Below, in pieces: positions 49,877-58,307 of a stretch of 64,000 nt of DNA. Within the stretch, counting starts at the first letter, position 1, and each line of letters starts with the position of its first letter. The position numbers were made by a program, and so were the translations under genes. The notes under the pieces are model-generated. The model worked only from the letters and a program-made list of their open reading frames with translations, had not been told where the DNA came from and ran no database searches. Source of the DNA: Cloacibacillus evryensis DSM 19522 (GTDB lineage Bacteria; Synergistota; Synergistia; Synergistales; Synergistaceae); the NCBI RefSeq assembly GCF_000585335.1, contig NZ_KK073872.1:1-64000 (forward strand), in the 5' to 3' direction.

Positions 49877-51936
49877 TGTTCTTCGTCCCCCTTTTCGGCG
49901 GCTTTCTTGTAAAAATCATGGAGGGCCAACTGTGAACGGCATCTCTCTTTCCCTTCGCCCTTTACGTATTCGTTGGCTCCAAATACAGCCATGTCCCGGG
50001 CCTTGACGTTGTCGCCCCATTGCATTTCAAAGACCTTTTTCAGCTGTCTGCGGATGGCGGGATCGTAGACCGGCGTGCCGACTTCGATGCGGCGGTTGAG
50101 GTTCCGCGTCATCCAGTCGGCGCTGAGAATAAAATATTTCTCCTCGCCGCCGCCGCAGAAGATCGCCATCCTCGCGTGTTCAAGGTAGATGTCGATGATG
50201 CTTATCACCCTGATGTTCTCGCTGAGGCCTTCGACTCCCGGCTGGAGGCAGCAGGCTCCCCTCACGATGAGGCTTATCCTGACCCCGGCGCGGCTCGCCC
50301 TGTATAGCAGGTTTATCATTTCCGGGTCGGTAAGGCTGTTGAACTTCGCCTTGATGTAGGCCTTCCTGCCCTTTTTCGCCTGTTTTATCTCCTCTTCCGC
50401 AAGCTCCTCGAAGCGGGCGCGCATATTGTAAGGCGCGACGAGGAGCTCCTTACAGGAAAGCGGCTTGTGCGAGACGATGGAATCAAAGACGGCGCGCGTC
50501 TCAGATACGATCTCGCGGCGGCAGGTGAGCAGGCCGAAGTCGGAATAGATCTTCGCCGTCGATTCGTTGAAGTTGCCGGTGCCGATATAGGCGTAGCCTT
50601 TGACGCCGCCGCGCTCACGGCGTTCTGCGAGTATCAGCTTGCAGTGCACCTTCAATCCGGCGACGCCGTCGATGACGCGCACCCCCGCGCGCTGGAGGAT
50701 GTCGGCGTATTCGATGTTCTGCCCCTCGTCGAAGCGCGCGAGCAGCTCCATGATGACGGTGACGCGCTTGCCGTTTTTCGCCGCCCCGATGAGGGCGTTT
50801 ATCACCTTGGAATGCTCCGCCGTCCGGTAAAGGGTGATGGAGATGCTTTCCACCTTCGGGTCGATCGCCGCCTCGCGCAGGAAGTCTATCACATGGTTGA
50901 AGGTGTGGTAGGGGAAGTGGAGCATCACGTCGCGCTTCGCGGTCGCCTTGAAGACGCCGGCGAAGGGCGCGATCGCGGGGTGGCGCATCGGCGCCGGCAG
51001 CTTCTCTTCGAGGCGCGGACAGACGCGCGGGAATTTCATGAGATCGCGCTTGAGATGATAGCGTCCGCCGGGGTCGAGAGAGGGGCCGAGCTTCAGGGAC
51101 AGCTTGGATACGATCAGTGAGAGGAGGTCCTCCGGCATATCGCGGTCATAGATCAGCCGCACAGGATTGCCGCGGTACCTGTTTTCGATGCCCTCCTCCA
51201 TCTTTTCCATCAGGCTCTTGGAGATGTCGCCGTCCATCTCGATCTGCGCGTCGCGCACGACGCGGAAGGTGTGCGCGCTGATCGTCTCACAGCTGAACAT
51301 AAAGAATATCTCGCGCAGACAGAGCCGGATTATGTCGTCAAGAAAGATGATGTCGCGGCGTCCCTCCGCCGAAGGCAGCTCGACGAAGCGCGGGCAGGCG
51401 CTGCTCACGGGGATCTGAATAAAGGCGTAGCGCACATTTTTGCCCTTGCCGCCGGTCATCTTCACCGCCAGGTAGATATCGCCGTCGCCGATAAAGGGCA
51501 TCTTCGTAGTCTTGCGGATCAAGAGCGGCACGATGCGCTCGCTGACGACGGAGGCGTAATAATCGGCGCAGAACTGCTCCTGCCCCTCCGTGAGCCGCCG
51601 CTCGTTCACCACGTTTATCCCGATCTCCGCCATCTCCGCGAGAATGCCGTAATATATTTCGTCAAACTTTTCCTGCGACTCGGACATACGCGCGTAGAGC
51701 AGGGGCAGGACCTCGGCTGCGGCGCGCGCCTTAGCGGCCTGCGCCCCCTTGAGTCCTTTGAGGCGGCTCAGGCGTATCAGCTTCGCGACGCGCACCTTCA
51801 CGAATTCGTCCTGATTATTTGAAAAAATCCCGAGGAACTTGAGCCGCTGCATCAGCGGCACGCTCTTATCCTGCGCCTCCTGCAGCACGCGGTCGTTGAA
51901 GACCAGCCAGCTCAGCTCTCTGTTGTTCATTATCAT
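49873..51936 (-). CDS. ppk1: Polyphosphate kinase 1
   Basis: PPK1 makes polyphosphate from ATP. The N-terminal domain starts NNRELSWLVFNDRVLQEAQD. The catalytic segments include LKVHCKLILAER (phospho-acceptor His) and YIGTGNFNESTAKIYSDFGLLT, and a second DRD-type RGACCLQPGVEGLSENIRV region follows. The full frame is 714 aa to 52017; I prefer the ATG at 51936 (MIMNNRELSW), which has AGGAG about eleven bases upstream and matches family starts, but the ATG at 51975 is possible. It is coupled to ppx and divergent from the PPDK-like pair. Confidence 0.95.
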   Translation of the reverse strand: MIMNNRELSWLVFNDRVLQEAQDKSVPLMQRLKFLGIFSNNQDEFVKVRVAKLIRLSRLKGLKGAQAAKARAAAEVLPLLYARMSESQEKFDEIYYGILAEMAEIGINVVNERRLTEGQEQFCADYYASVVSERIVPLLIRKTTKMPFIGDGDIYLAVKMTGGKGKNVRYAFIQIPVSSACPRFVELPSAEGRRDIIFLDDIIRLCLREIFFMFSCETISAHTFRVVRDAQIEMDGDISKSLMEKMEEGIENRYRGNPVRLIYDRDMPEDLLSLIVSKLSLKLGPSLDPGGRYHLKRDLMKFPRVCPRLEEKLPAPMRHPAIAPFAGVFKATAKRDVMLHFPYHTFNHVIDFLREAAIDPKVESISITLYRTAEHSKVINALIGAAKNGKRVTVIMELLARFDEGQNIEYADILQRAGVRVIDGVAGLKVHCKLILAERRERGGVKGYAYIGTGNFNESTAKIYSDFGLLTCRREIVSETRAVFDSIVSHKPLSCKELLVAPYNMRARFEELAEEEIKQAKKGRKAYIKAKFNSLTDPEMINLLYRASRAGVRISLIVRGACCLQPGVEGLSENIRVISIIDIYLEHARMAIFCGGGEEKYFILSADWMTRNLNRRIEVGTPVYDPAIRRQLKKVFEMQWGDNVKARDMAVFGANEYVKGEGKERCRSQLALHDFYKKAAEKGDEEQ

Positions 51937-52154
51937 CGTCGGATCATCTCCTGTCTGGAGCCTCTTCTCTAACATCATTATCACCATTATTATCTTAAAC
52001 CACGCAGCAAAGCGCACAGTAAAAAAAACGTTAAAATATTGTTGCGTTTATGTAACTTGCGCCAGCCCCCTTTGAACCGCGGCGCCCGGCGGACGGGACA
52101 CGTTTCCCGGCGCGGCGAGATCGCGCGAACATTTCATCATGTTAAATCTGTGCT

Positions 52155-52182
52155 TTGAAGAAATTAAAATATAGTCTATAAT
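52155..52182 (+). promoter_or_regulatory. Candidate promoter of the PPDK-like pair
   Basis: TTGAAG (52155-52160) and TATAAT (52177-52182) are 16 bp apart, about 65 bp before the first PPDK-like gene, in the divergent gap with ppk1. Confidence 0.5.
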
Positions 52183-52245
52183 AATGAGTTACAATGACGG
52201 AATTTTTAGTCATGGGATGAGATGGAACCTGTTAGGAGGGACGCT

Positions 52246-53973
52246 ATGAATTACGGAGATTTCTATAGGAGTTTCGACCCGGCCCCATTTTATGAAGAGC
52301 GCGGCTGGCTGATCGGCGACGGGCGTATCGGGGGAAAGGCGAAGGGGCTCTCTTTCGCGCACCATATTCTGGAAAAGAACGGGCTGCTGGAGGACGTGCA
52401 TCTGCCAAAATATTCCTTCGTCATCACCACCTCGGTCTTCGACGAATTCATGGAGCAGAACAACCTCTGGGAGAGGCTGATGAATCTGCGCGCGCACTCG
52501 GACGCGCCAGAGCTTTACAAAATATGCGAGGCGGCCAGCCTGCCGCCCTCGCTCGACGGGCCGATCGAAAAGATACTGGACCTGATAGAGGTCCCTATCT
52601 CCGTGCGTTCCTCCTCGACGCTTGAGGACGACGTCAACCTCTCATTCGCGGGAAAATACGCGACGCGCTTTTCATCCAACGCCGGTTCGCGCGAAGAACG
52701 CCGCGCCGAACTCGTAAGGGCGATAAAGATCGTCTACGCCTCCACCTACAATCCCGCCGCGCGGGAATACAAACGCAAGCACGGCATCCAGTGGGGAGGG
52801 GAGCGCATGGCCGTCCTGATCCAGCCCATCGAGGGACGCCGGTACGGGAACATGTTCTATCCCGAGCTTGCGGGAGCCGCCTTCTCGAAGGTCTTTCGCC
52901 GGCCCTCGCCGCGGATCAGGAAAGAGGACGGCGTCGTGCGCATCTGCTTCGGCCTCGGCACCCGCACCGTCGACAGGGCCTACGCCAGGACATTTTACCT
53001 GACAAACCCCAACCTCCGCCCCGAGGGGACGAAGCCCCATGAGATAGTGACCCATTCGCAGGAGCACTACGACTATGTCGACATCGAGCACCGCAAATTC
53101 ACCTCGCAGCACATTTCCGTCACCATCAAGGACATCCTGAAAAAACACCGGATGGCTCCCACCTACCTGCAATGGTTCGACGACAACGCGTTCCACTGGA
53201 TACACACAGATCCAAGCAACATGAACGCTCCGCGCCCGGTCTTCACCTTTTCCGAGCTGCCGAGCCGCTGCCCCAAACTCTTCACGCGGCTCAAGAAACT
53301 CCTTTCGCTGTTTGAAGAAGAGCTCCAGCTCCCCGTGGACATGGAGTTCGCCTATGAGGTGAGCGACGACCGCTTTACGCTCGTGCAGCTGCGCCCTCTC
53401 TCCGTCTACGACGACAAGGGGCGTGTGGAGATCCCCGACACGCCGCCGCGGAAGACCATCCTGCGCGGCGACCGCATGGTCGCCAACGGCAGACTGGAAT
53501 GCACGCGGCACATCGTCTTCGTCGATCCGGATATTTACGGCAAGCAGGCGGACTTCGCCGACATCGCGCGCGCCGTGGGAGAGATAAACGACAGGCTTGA
53601 CGGCGAGCGCTACATCCTCGTCGGCCCGGGCCGCTGGGGCAGCTCGAACCCGCTGCTCGGCGTGCCGGTGCGTTACAACGAACTCTCCAACTCCGGCTGC
53701 CTCGTGGAGCTCGGCATCCCGCAAAAGGGCATGGCCCCCGAGCTTTCATACGGGACGCACTTCTTCCTCGACCTCGACGGGGACAACATCCTCTATCTGC
53801 CGGTATTTGACGGCGTGAAAAACAACGTATATAACAGAGAGTGGTTCGAGAGTCATCCGTGGCAGACGATATCACACCCAGCCGTAAGACACTACGAAGG
53901 GTGCTTTGACGTACTGCTCGACGGAGACACGGAGACCGGAATCGTAATAGACAAGACCCCGGAAGGCAAGTGA
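52246..53973 (+). CDS. Stand-alone PEP/pyruvate-binding (PPDK N-terminal) domain protein, paralogue A
   Basis: The 575-aa protein carries the ATP-grasp half of PEP synthase/PPDK: IGGKAKGLSFAHHIL (29-42) and VPISVRSSSTLEDDVNLSFAGKYAT (about 115-139). The swivelling phospho-His domain (GGxTSHxAI) and the PEP barrel are absent. Instead there is a conserved C-terminal region with GPGRWGSSNPLLGVPVRYNELSN and ELSYGTHFFLDL. It might transfer phosphate from ATP to a separate partner, but its reaction is unknown. GGAGGG precedes the ATG at 52246. A paralogue starts 4 bp after its stop. Confidence 0.8.
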   Translation: MNYGDFYRSFDPAPFYEERGWLIGDGRIGGKAKGLSFAHHILEKNGLLEDVHLPKYSFVITTSVFDEFMEQNNLWERLMNLRAHSDAPELYKICEAASLPPSLDGPIEKILDLIEVPISVRSSSTLEDDVNLSFAGKYATRFSSNAGSREERRAELVRAIKIVYASTYNPAAREYKRKHGIQWGGERMAVLIQPIEGRRYGNMFYPELAGAAFSKVFRRPSPRIRKEDGVVRICFGLGTRTVDRAYARTFYLTNPNLRPEGTKPHEIVTHSQEHYDYVDIEHRKFTSQHISVTIKDILKKHRMAPTYLQWFDDNAFHWIHTDPSNMNAPRPVFTFSELPSRCPKLFTRLKKLLSLFEEELQLPVDMEFAYEVSDDRFTLVQLRPLSVYDDKGRVEIPDTPPRKTILRGDRMVANGRLECTRHIVFVDPDIYGKQADFADIARAVGEINDRLDGERYILVGPGRWGSSNPLLGVPVRYNELSNSGCLVELGIPQKGMAPELSYGTHFFLDLDGDNILYLPVFDGVKNNVYNREWFESHPWQTISHPAVRHYEGCFDVLLDGDTETGIVIDKTPEGK

Positions 53974-53977
53974 TAAC

Positions 53978-55732
53978 ATGACCTCTGCAGACCGAGCAAG
54001 AGAACTCTACTTTGAATGGCAGCCGCATGACGACCCTGAGTTCGCACCGCTGATCTGCGGGCGCGGCACGATCGGGGGAAAGGGACGTTCGCTGCTCTTC
54101 GCGCTGCGGCAGCTTCGCGACAGCGGCGACGAACAGATGAGCAGGACGAAGGTGCCGCGCTCCATATACCTCAGCATCGAGATCTTCCACCAGTTTCTCG
54201 AAAAGGTGCCGCGCCTCGGCACGCTGCTCGCGAACAACGATCCGCAGGAGATCGAGCGGGTCTTCCTTGAGACGCCGCTGCCGGAGACGGCCGGCATGTA
54301 CATCCGCACCTTTCTTGCGGATATGCACGACCCCGTCGTCATCCGCAGCTCAAGCCGGCTGGAGGACGACGTAAAACATTCCTTCGCCGGCAAATACCTG
54401 ACGAACTTCCTCGGCAACAACTGCGGGAACCTCGAGGCGCGTGCCGCCGCCGTCGAAAACGAGGTGCGGCGCATCTACTCGCGCACCTTCTTCCCCGCGG
54501 CCGCCGACTACCGGGCGCGCCACGACCTCGGCGACGACGATATGGGAATAATCATCATCCGCATGGCGGGCCGCTGGCGAGGGCGTTATTACTACCCGAC
54601 GATGGCCGGCGTCGGCTACTCGCAGAACTTCCGCCGCTGGACGACGCGCGTAAAACAGGACGACGGGCTTGTGCGCATGGTCTTCGGCATGGGCACGATG
54701 AGCACAAAACGCGGCTACGCGCGCACGGTGTCGCTGACCAATCCGATACTGCGCCCCGAAGGCTTCGCCCCCGAGAGGATATCGGCGATCGCGCAGGAGT
54801 CCTTTCACGTCATCGACGAAGAGCGCCCCAACCAGATAACGACCCTTGATATCAAAAAAGAGTGGAAACAGCTGCTCACCTACCATCCCGATTTTGCCGC
54901 CTACGCGCAGATATACCGCTGCGACGAGGGCGAAGGCTGCTTCTTCCAGATAATGAAAAATATGGCCTCGCTCTCGCCGGGAACGAAGGTCTGCTTCACC
55001 TTCGACAGCTTCCCGCGCATGTATCCGGACTTCTACAAACGCATCAAAAAGACGCTGAAGCTGCTGGAGGGCAAGATGGGCGTTCCGGTCGACATGGAAT
55101 TCGCCTTTGAGCCCACGGAGGACTCCTTCTGCCTTATCCAGGCGCGTCCCTTCTGGTCCAACAACCACCTCGAGGGCGGCATCCCCGCGCTCTCGCCGAA
55201 GCAGATCCTGCTGCAGGCCGACCGCATGGTGACACACGGCGCGATACCGCAGATAACCAAGATCGTCTACGTGGACTTCAACCTATACTACGCCCAGCGC
55301 GACTTCTACGGCACGGCGCGCCTCCTTGGCGAGCTGAACAGGGCCTCGGACGGAGAGCCCTACCTCCTCGTCGCCCCCGGGCGCATCGGCTCCAGCAACC
55401 CCGAGCTTGGCGTGCCGGTACAGTACAGCGAACTGACGAACTGCCGCGGCATGGTGGAGCTCGGCATCCCGCGCCTCGGCTTCATGCCGGAGCTCTCCTA
55501 CGGCACGCACTTCTTCTCCGACCTCGAAGTCGACGGCGTCCTCTACATGCCCGTCTTCGCGGGAGAGGACAGAAACATCTTCAACACGGATTGGTTTGAA
55601 AGCAAAAGCTGGGAACCGTGGTGCAGCCCGGCGATACGCGTCTACCGCGGCAACTTCGCCGCCTACATGGACGGCGAGACCAACCGCGGCGTGATCGTCG
55701 ACAAAGACATGGGAGAAGAGAACGGCGGCTGA
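53978..55732 (+). CDS. Stand-alone PEP/pyruvate-binding (PPDK N-terminal) domain protein, paralogue B
   Basis: The 584-aa protein shares the whole layout of its upstream neighbour: IGGKGRSLLFALRQL (about 32-46), VVIRSSSRLEDDVKHSFAGKYLT (about 119-141), LLVAPGRIGSSNPELGVPVQYSELTN and ELSYGTHFFSDL. It too lacks the phospho-His and PEP-utilising domains. The 4-bp gap to paralogue A suggests co-expression, possibly as a heteromer. Its last 168 bp of coding sequence and its terminator are duplicated at 61954-62194. Confidence 0.8.
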   Translation: MTSADRARELYFEWQPHDDPEFAPLICGRGTIGGKGRSLLFALRQLRDSGDEQMSRTKVPRSIYLSIEIFHQFLEKVPRLGTLLANNDPQEIERVFLETPLPETAGMYIRTFLADMHDPVVIRSSSRLEDDVKHSFAGKYLTNFLGNNCGNLEARAAAVENEVRRIYSRTFFPAAADYRARHDLGDDDMGIIIIRMAGRWRGRYYYPTMAGVGYSQNFRRWTTRVKQDDGLVRMVFGMGTMSTKRGYARTVSLTNPILRPEGFAPERISAIAQESFHVIDEERPNQITTLDIKKEWKQLLTYHPDFAAYAQIYRCDEGEGCFFQIMKNMASLSPGTKVCFTFDSFPRMYPDFYKRIKKTLKLLEGKMGVPVDMEFAFEPTEDSFCLIQARPFWSNNHLEGGIPALSPKQILLQADRMVTHGAIPQITKIVYVDFNLYYAQRDFYGTARLLGELNRASDGEPYLLVAPGRIGSSNPELGVPVQYSELTNCRGMVELGIPRLGFMPELSYGTHFFSDLEVDGVLYMPVFAGEDRNIFNTDWFESKSWEPWCSPAIRVYRGNFAAYMDGETNRGVIVDKDMGEENGG

Positions 55733-55805
55733 CGGCAAAAATTTTAAGCGGCGGCCCCGGCCGAGCCACCCCCAAAGGGAGGCGCGGCCGGGGCCGTTGT
55801 TTGGC
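55565..55805. repeat. 241-bp direct repeat, left copy
   Basis: It covers the last 168 bp of PPDK paralogue B, its stop codon, and the terminator. It is identical to 61954-62194. A further 7-bp match (TCGCGGG) lies just before both copies, after one mismatched base. Confidence 0.95.
55753..55803 (+). terminator. Terminator after PPDK paralogue B
   Basis: GGCCCCGGCCG pairs with CGGCCGGGGCC around about 21 bases and is followed by GTTGTTT. It falls inside the duplicated segment. Confidence 0.8.
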
Positions 55806-55820
55806 TCACGCCTTTTTATC

Positions 55821-57011
55821 TTATAAGCCGCGGGCGGAATTCAAATATTCCAACGGAGAGAGCGAGTAAGCGTATATATAGAAAATGACCGTTAGTTTGA
55901 AACGGACCTCGGGATCGTCAAGGTTTTTGCCCAGCAGTGCCGCGATCTTGTTGTAGCGGTATTTCATCGAGTTGTAATGCAGCCAGAGTTCCTTAGAGAC
56001 GGCGGTGAGGTTCCAGCTGTGGCAAACAAAAGTATGGAGCGTCATCATCAGGCGGCTCTGATGCGTTTCGTCGTACTTTATTATCTCCTTCAGGCAATCG
56101 GCGGCATAGGCGCTAAAGTCGGCGGACTCCGACAGCGCGGCAAAAACCCGCCAGAGGCCAAGCTCTTCCCACCTAAGGACGGGAGGAACGGCTCCGCGTA
56201 TGAGGCCGTGTTTCACCACAAAGAACGCCTGCGAGAGGCAGCGCGGGATGTCGCCGTATGACAGCCCTTCGCCGCTCCAGCCCCAGCATATTCTGCCCTC
56301 GGAAGATATCTGTCCCTCTCGCGCGGAATGTTCCCATAGTGTGATAAGGTTGGTAACGATAGTTTGACGCATTCCGCGGCCGTTATGGAAGATGATGAAG
56401 TTCTTTACCCGTTCGTCCCCGGAGACAAAAAATTTGACGCCGGCGCCCTCCGCAATACCGCGAAAGCGCTCCAACAGCCTGGCCTCCGCCGGGCCGCCGA
56501 GCTCCGAGAAGAAGGATGCCGCGCAAAACCCTTTCGATAGTTCAACGCCGCCCTCTCTGAGCATTCCAAGGCAATACGCTTCGTCTTCCTCTTTGGCGGC
56601 AAAGAGCTTCGCCGTGAAGGAACTTTCCTCCCCGCCATCGGCCAGGCAGCGCGTGAATTTACTGAGATGGCAGACCGCCAGCGCATCGGCCACAAAGGGA
56701 GCTTCCGCCTGACAGGCGCACTCACTTCCGGCGGGAGACGCGGCTACAAGCCAGCCAAGCCGGCATGACTGCCTAGTCACCTCCCAGGCGGAATAGATGC
56801 GCAGCAGCTCCATGACCGGATATAGCTGAAGCTCTTCATAAAACTGCGGTTCGCCCCGCGTACAGCAGATAGCTTTAGTGCGCGCGTCGATATAGGCAAA
56901 ATCGAGGCCGCTCCAGTCACGAAAAAGCGAGAGGACGCGCTGAATGTCGCCGCTCTCAAGCGCGGTGCGCATCGTATCCCGTAAAAAGCGGTCACGATCT
57001 TTCTCCGGCAA
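55821..57011 (-). CDS. PucR-family transcriptional regulator
   Basis: The 396-aa protein has a variable N-terminal half with several Cys (EFxSECACQAE) and a C-terminal PucR/CdaR-type helix-turn-helix: LMMTLHTFVCHSWNLTAVSKELWLHYNSMKYRYNKIAALLGKNLDDPEVRFKL. PucR-like proteins control purine, ureide and amino-acid catabolism. As the last gene of the leftward cassette with creatininase and symporter, it probably regulates that cassette. No clear operator is visible. Confidence 0.88.
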   Translation of the reverse strand: MPEKDRDRFLRDTMRTALESGDIQRVLSLFRDWSGLDFAYIDARTKAICCTRGEPQFYEELQLYPVMELLRIYSAWEVTRQSCRLGWLVAASPAGSECACQAEAPFVADALAVCHLSKFTRCLADGGEESSFTAKLFAAKEEDEAYCLGMLREGGVELSKGFCAASFFSELGGPAEARLLERFRGIAEGAGVKFFVSGDERVKNFIIFHNGRGMRQTIVTNLITLWEHSAREGQISSEGRICWGWSGEGLSYGDIPRCLSQAFFVVKHGLIRGAVPPVLRWEELGLWRVFAALSESADFSAYAADCLKEIIKYDETHQSRLMMTLHTFVCHSWNLTAVSKELWLHYNSMKYRYNKIAALLGKNLDDPEVRFKLTVIFYIYAYSLSPLEYLNSARGL

Positions 57012-57039
57012 CGTCCCTCACTCTCCCATACTCTAAACT

Positions 57040-57810
57040 CTAATTAAATCGTTCCCTTATTATTGGAACAAGCCCTTTAACGACTTCGGAGACCAATCGT
57101 TCGCCGATCTCCGCCGACGCGCCCTCAGCCGGCGCATACATGCCGGACGGCGGACGCACCTCCTGCGGCTGGGGGAAAATTTTATAGGGCAGCGGTTTAG
57201 GAATGACGCCGGCGTCCGCCAGATCCGCCCTCACTAAATCGGGATAAAGGGCGAGCATTATGGAGGTCTCCGTGAGCGCCGCGTGCTCGGCAACCCAGCC
57301 GGGCCATCGATCGGCGAAGAGCTCGCTGATAAGCTCGTCCCCGATAAAATCCCACCAGTTGACCGACATCACCCGAACATCATCGCGCCCCTCCGCAGCC
57401 AGCTCTATCCCCTCGAGAATGAACGAATAACTTTCAAGATGACCGTTCAGCAAGACGACCTTTTTTATCCCCTGCCGAAAGAGACCCTTTATGATATCAC
57501 GAACCACAAACGTGAGGGTATTCCCGTCAAAGTTCAGCGTACCGCGCCAGCCGTCGCTCTCTTTCGCGTAAGTATGGAAAAGAGGCGGCAGCATCACAAG
57601 CCGCCCGGCCACATCGCCGGCCCCCGGAAGAGAGGCGATACGGTCGGCCATCCCCATCGCGATATAGAGATCGGTGCCGGTGGGGAGGTGCGGTCCGTGC
57701 TGCTCGACCGAACCGCTCACGATCAGAGCGATCATCTCGCCGCGCTCCGCCTCGATCTCCTTCCAGGTCATATCAGTCCAACGCCGCAGATTATCACGCA
57801 AAAAAATCAC
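57040..57810 (-). CDS. Creatininase-family amidohydrolase
   Basis: The 256-aa protein has the family's metal-site motifs: SVEQHGPHLPTGTD (about 33-46), LLNGH (about 119-123) and EHAALTETSIM (about 173-183). Family members hydrolyse creatinine, formamides or related cyclic/linear amides; which one is not clear. The first codon is a GTG at 57810 close behind AAGGAAAG; a TTG at 57801 is an alternative. It overlaps the upstream unknown gene by 4 bp, inside the catabolic cassette. Confidence 0.88.
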   Translation of the reverse strand: MIFLRDNLRRWTDMTWKEIEAERGEMIALIVSGSVEQHGPHLPTGTDLYIAMGMADRIASLPGAGDVAGRLVMLPPLFHTYAKESDGWRGTLNFDGNTLTFVVRDIIKGLFRQGIKKVVLLNGHLESYSFILEGIELAAEGRDDVRVMSVNWWDFIGDELISELFADRWPGWVAEHAALTETSIMLALYPDLVRADLADAGVIPKPLPYKIFPQPQEVRPPSGMYAPAEGASAEIGERLVSEVVKGLVPIIRERFN

Positions 57811-58307
57811 CTTTCCTTGATACCCTCATTAATGGGGATTATTCCATACTCTCCTGTAAGCGTATCGAGCGAGATACCGCTCTCCGAACCGTTTGAATAA
57901 CGTACGCGCCAAAGCGAGCACTCCTTATACACCAGCTCGATGCCGTTGATCGTGTAACTTATATCGGACCAGGCGCGCGCCCGTTTTTTCATGCCGAACC
58001 TTATCATCTGTGACAGCCGCGCGCCGTCCAGTTCATCTTTGGCGATATGAGGGGAGACCAGCTCATCTTCGTCGGCCTCCGTCTCATAGATGCCGCCCGG
58101 AGGCGGGAATCCCGCCCCCGAATTCACCGCGTCGACCGCCAGAAGCAACCGTTCCCTGCGCGGAGCGATAAAAGGAAATTTTACCGAGACCGCCAGATCA
58201 AGAAGCCAGTACGGATAAAAATATCGTCCGAACTCGCCGGCCTCACAGGCATTCCCCGCGACCTCCGCGGGAAGCTCAGTTACCCGCCGGTGCCAGCACC
58301 TTATCAA
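57807..58307 (-). CDS. Hypothetical protein in the creatininase cassette
   Basis: A 166-aa protein of unknown family. It has no signal peptide or membrane helix. The N-terminal part contains WLLDLAVSVKFPFIAPRRERLLLAVDAVNSGAG; the rest is charged and ends in a beta-rich YTINGIELVYKECSLWRVRYSNGSESGISLDTLTGEYG. The TTG at 58307 has GGAGGGAG four bases upstream and overlaps the symporter 3' end by 32 bp; downstream it overlaps the creatininase by 4 bp. The tight overlaps argue for a role in the same pathway. Confidence 0.65.
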   Translation of the reverse strand: MIRCWHRRVTELPAEVAGNACEAGEFGRYFYPYWLLDLAVSVKFPFIAPRRERLLLAVDAVNSGAGFPPPGGIYETEADEDELVSPHIAKDELDGARLSQMIRFGMKKRARAWSDISYTINGIELVYKECSLWRVRYSNGSESGISLDTLTGEYGIIPINEGIKER

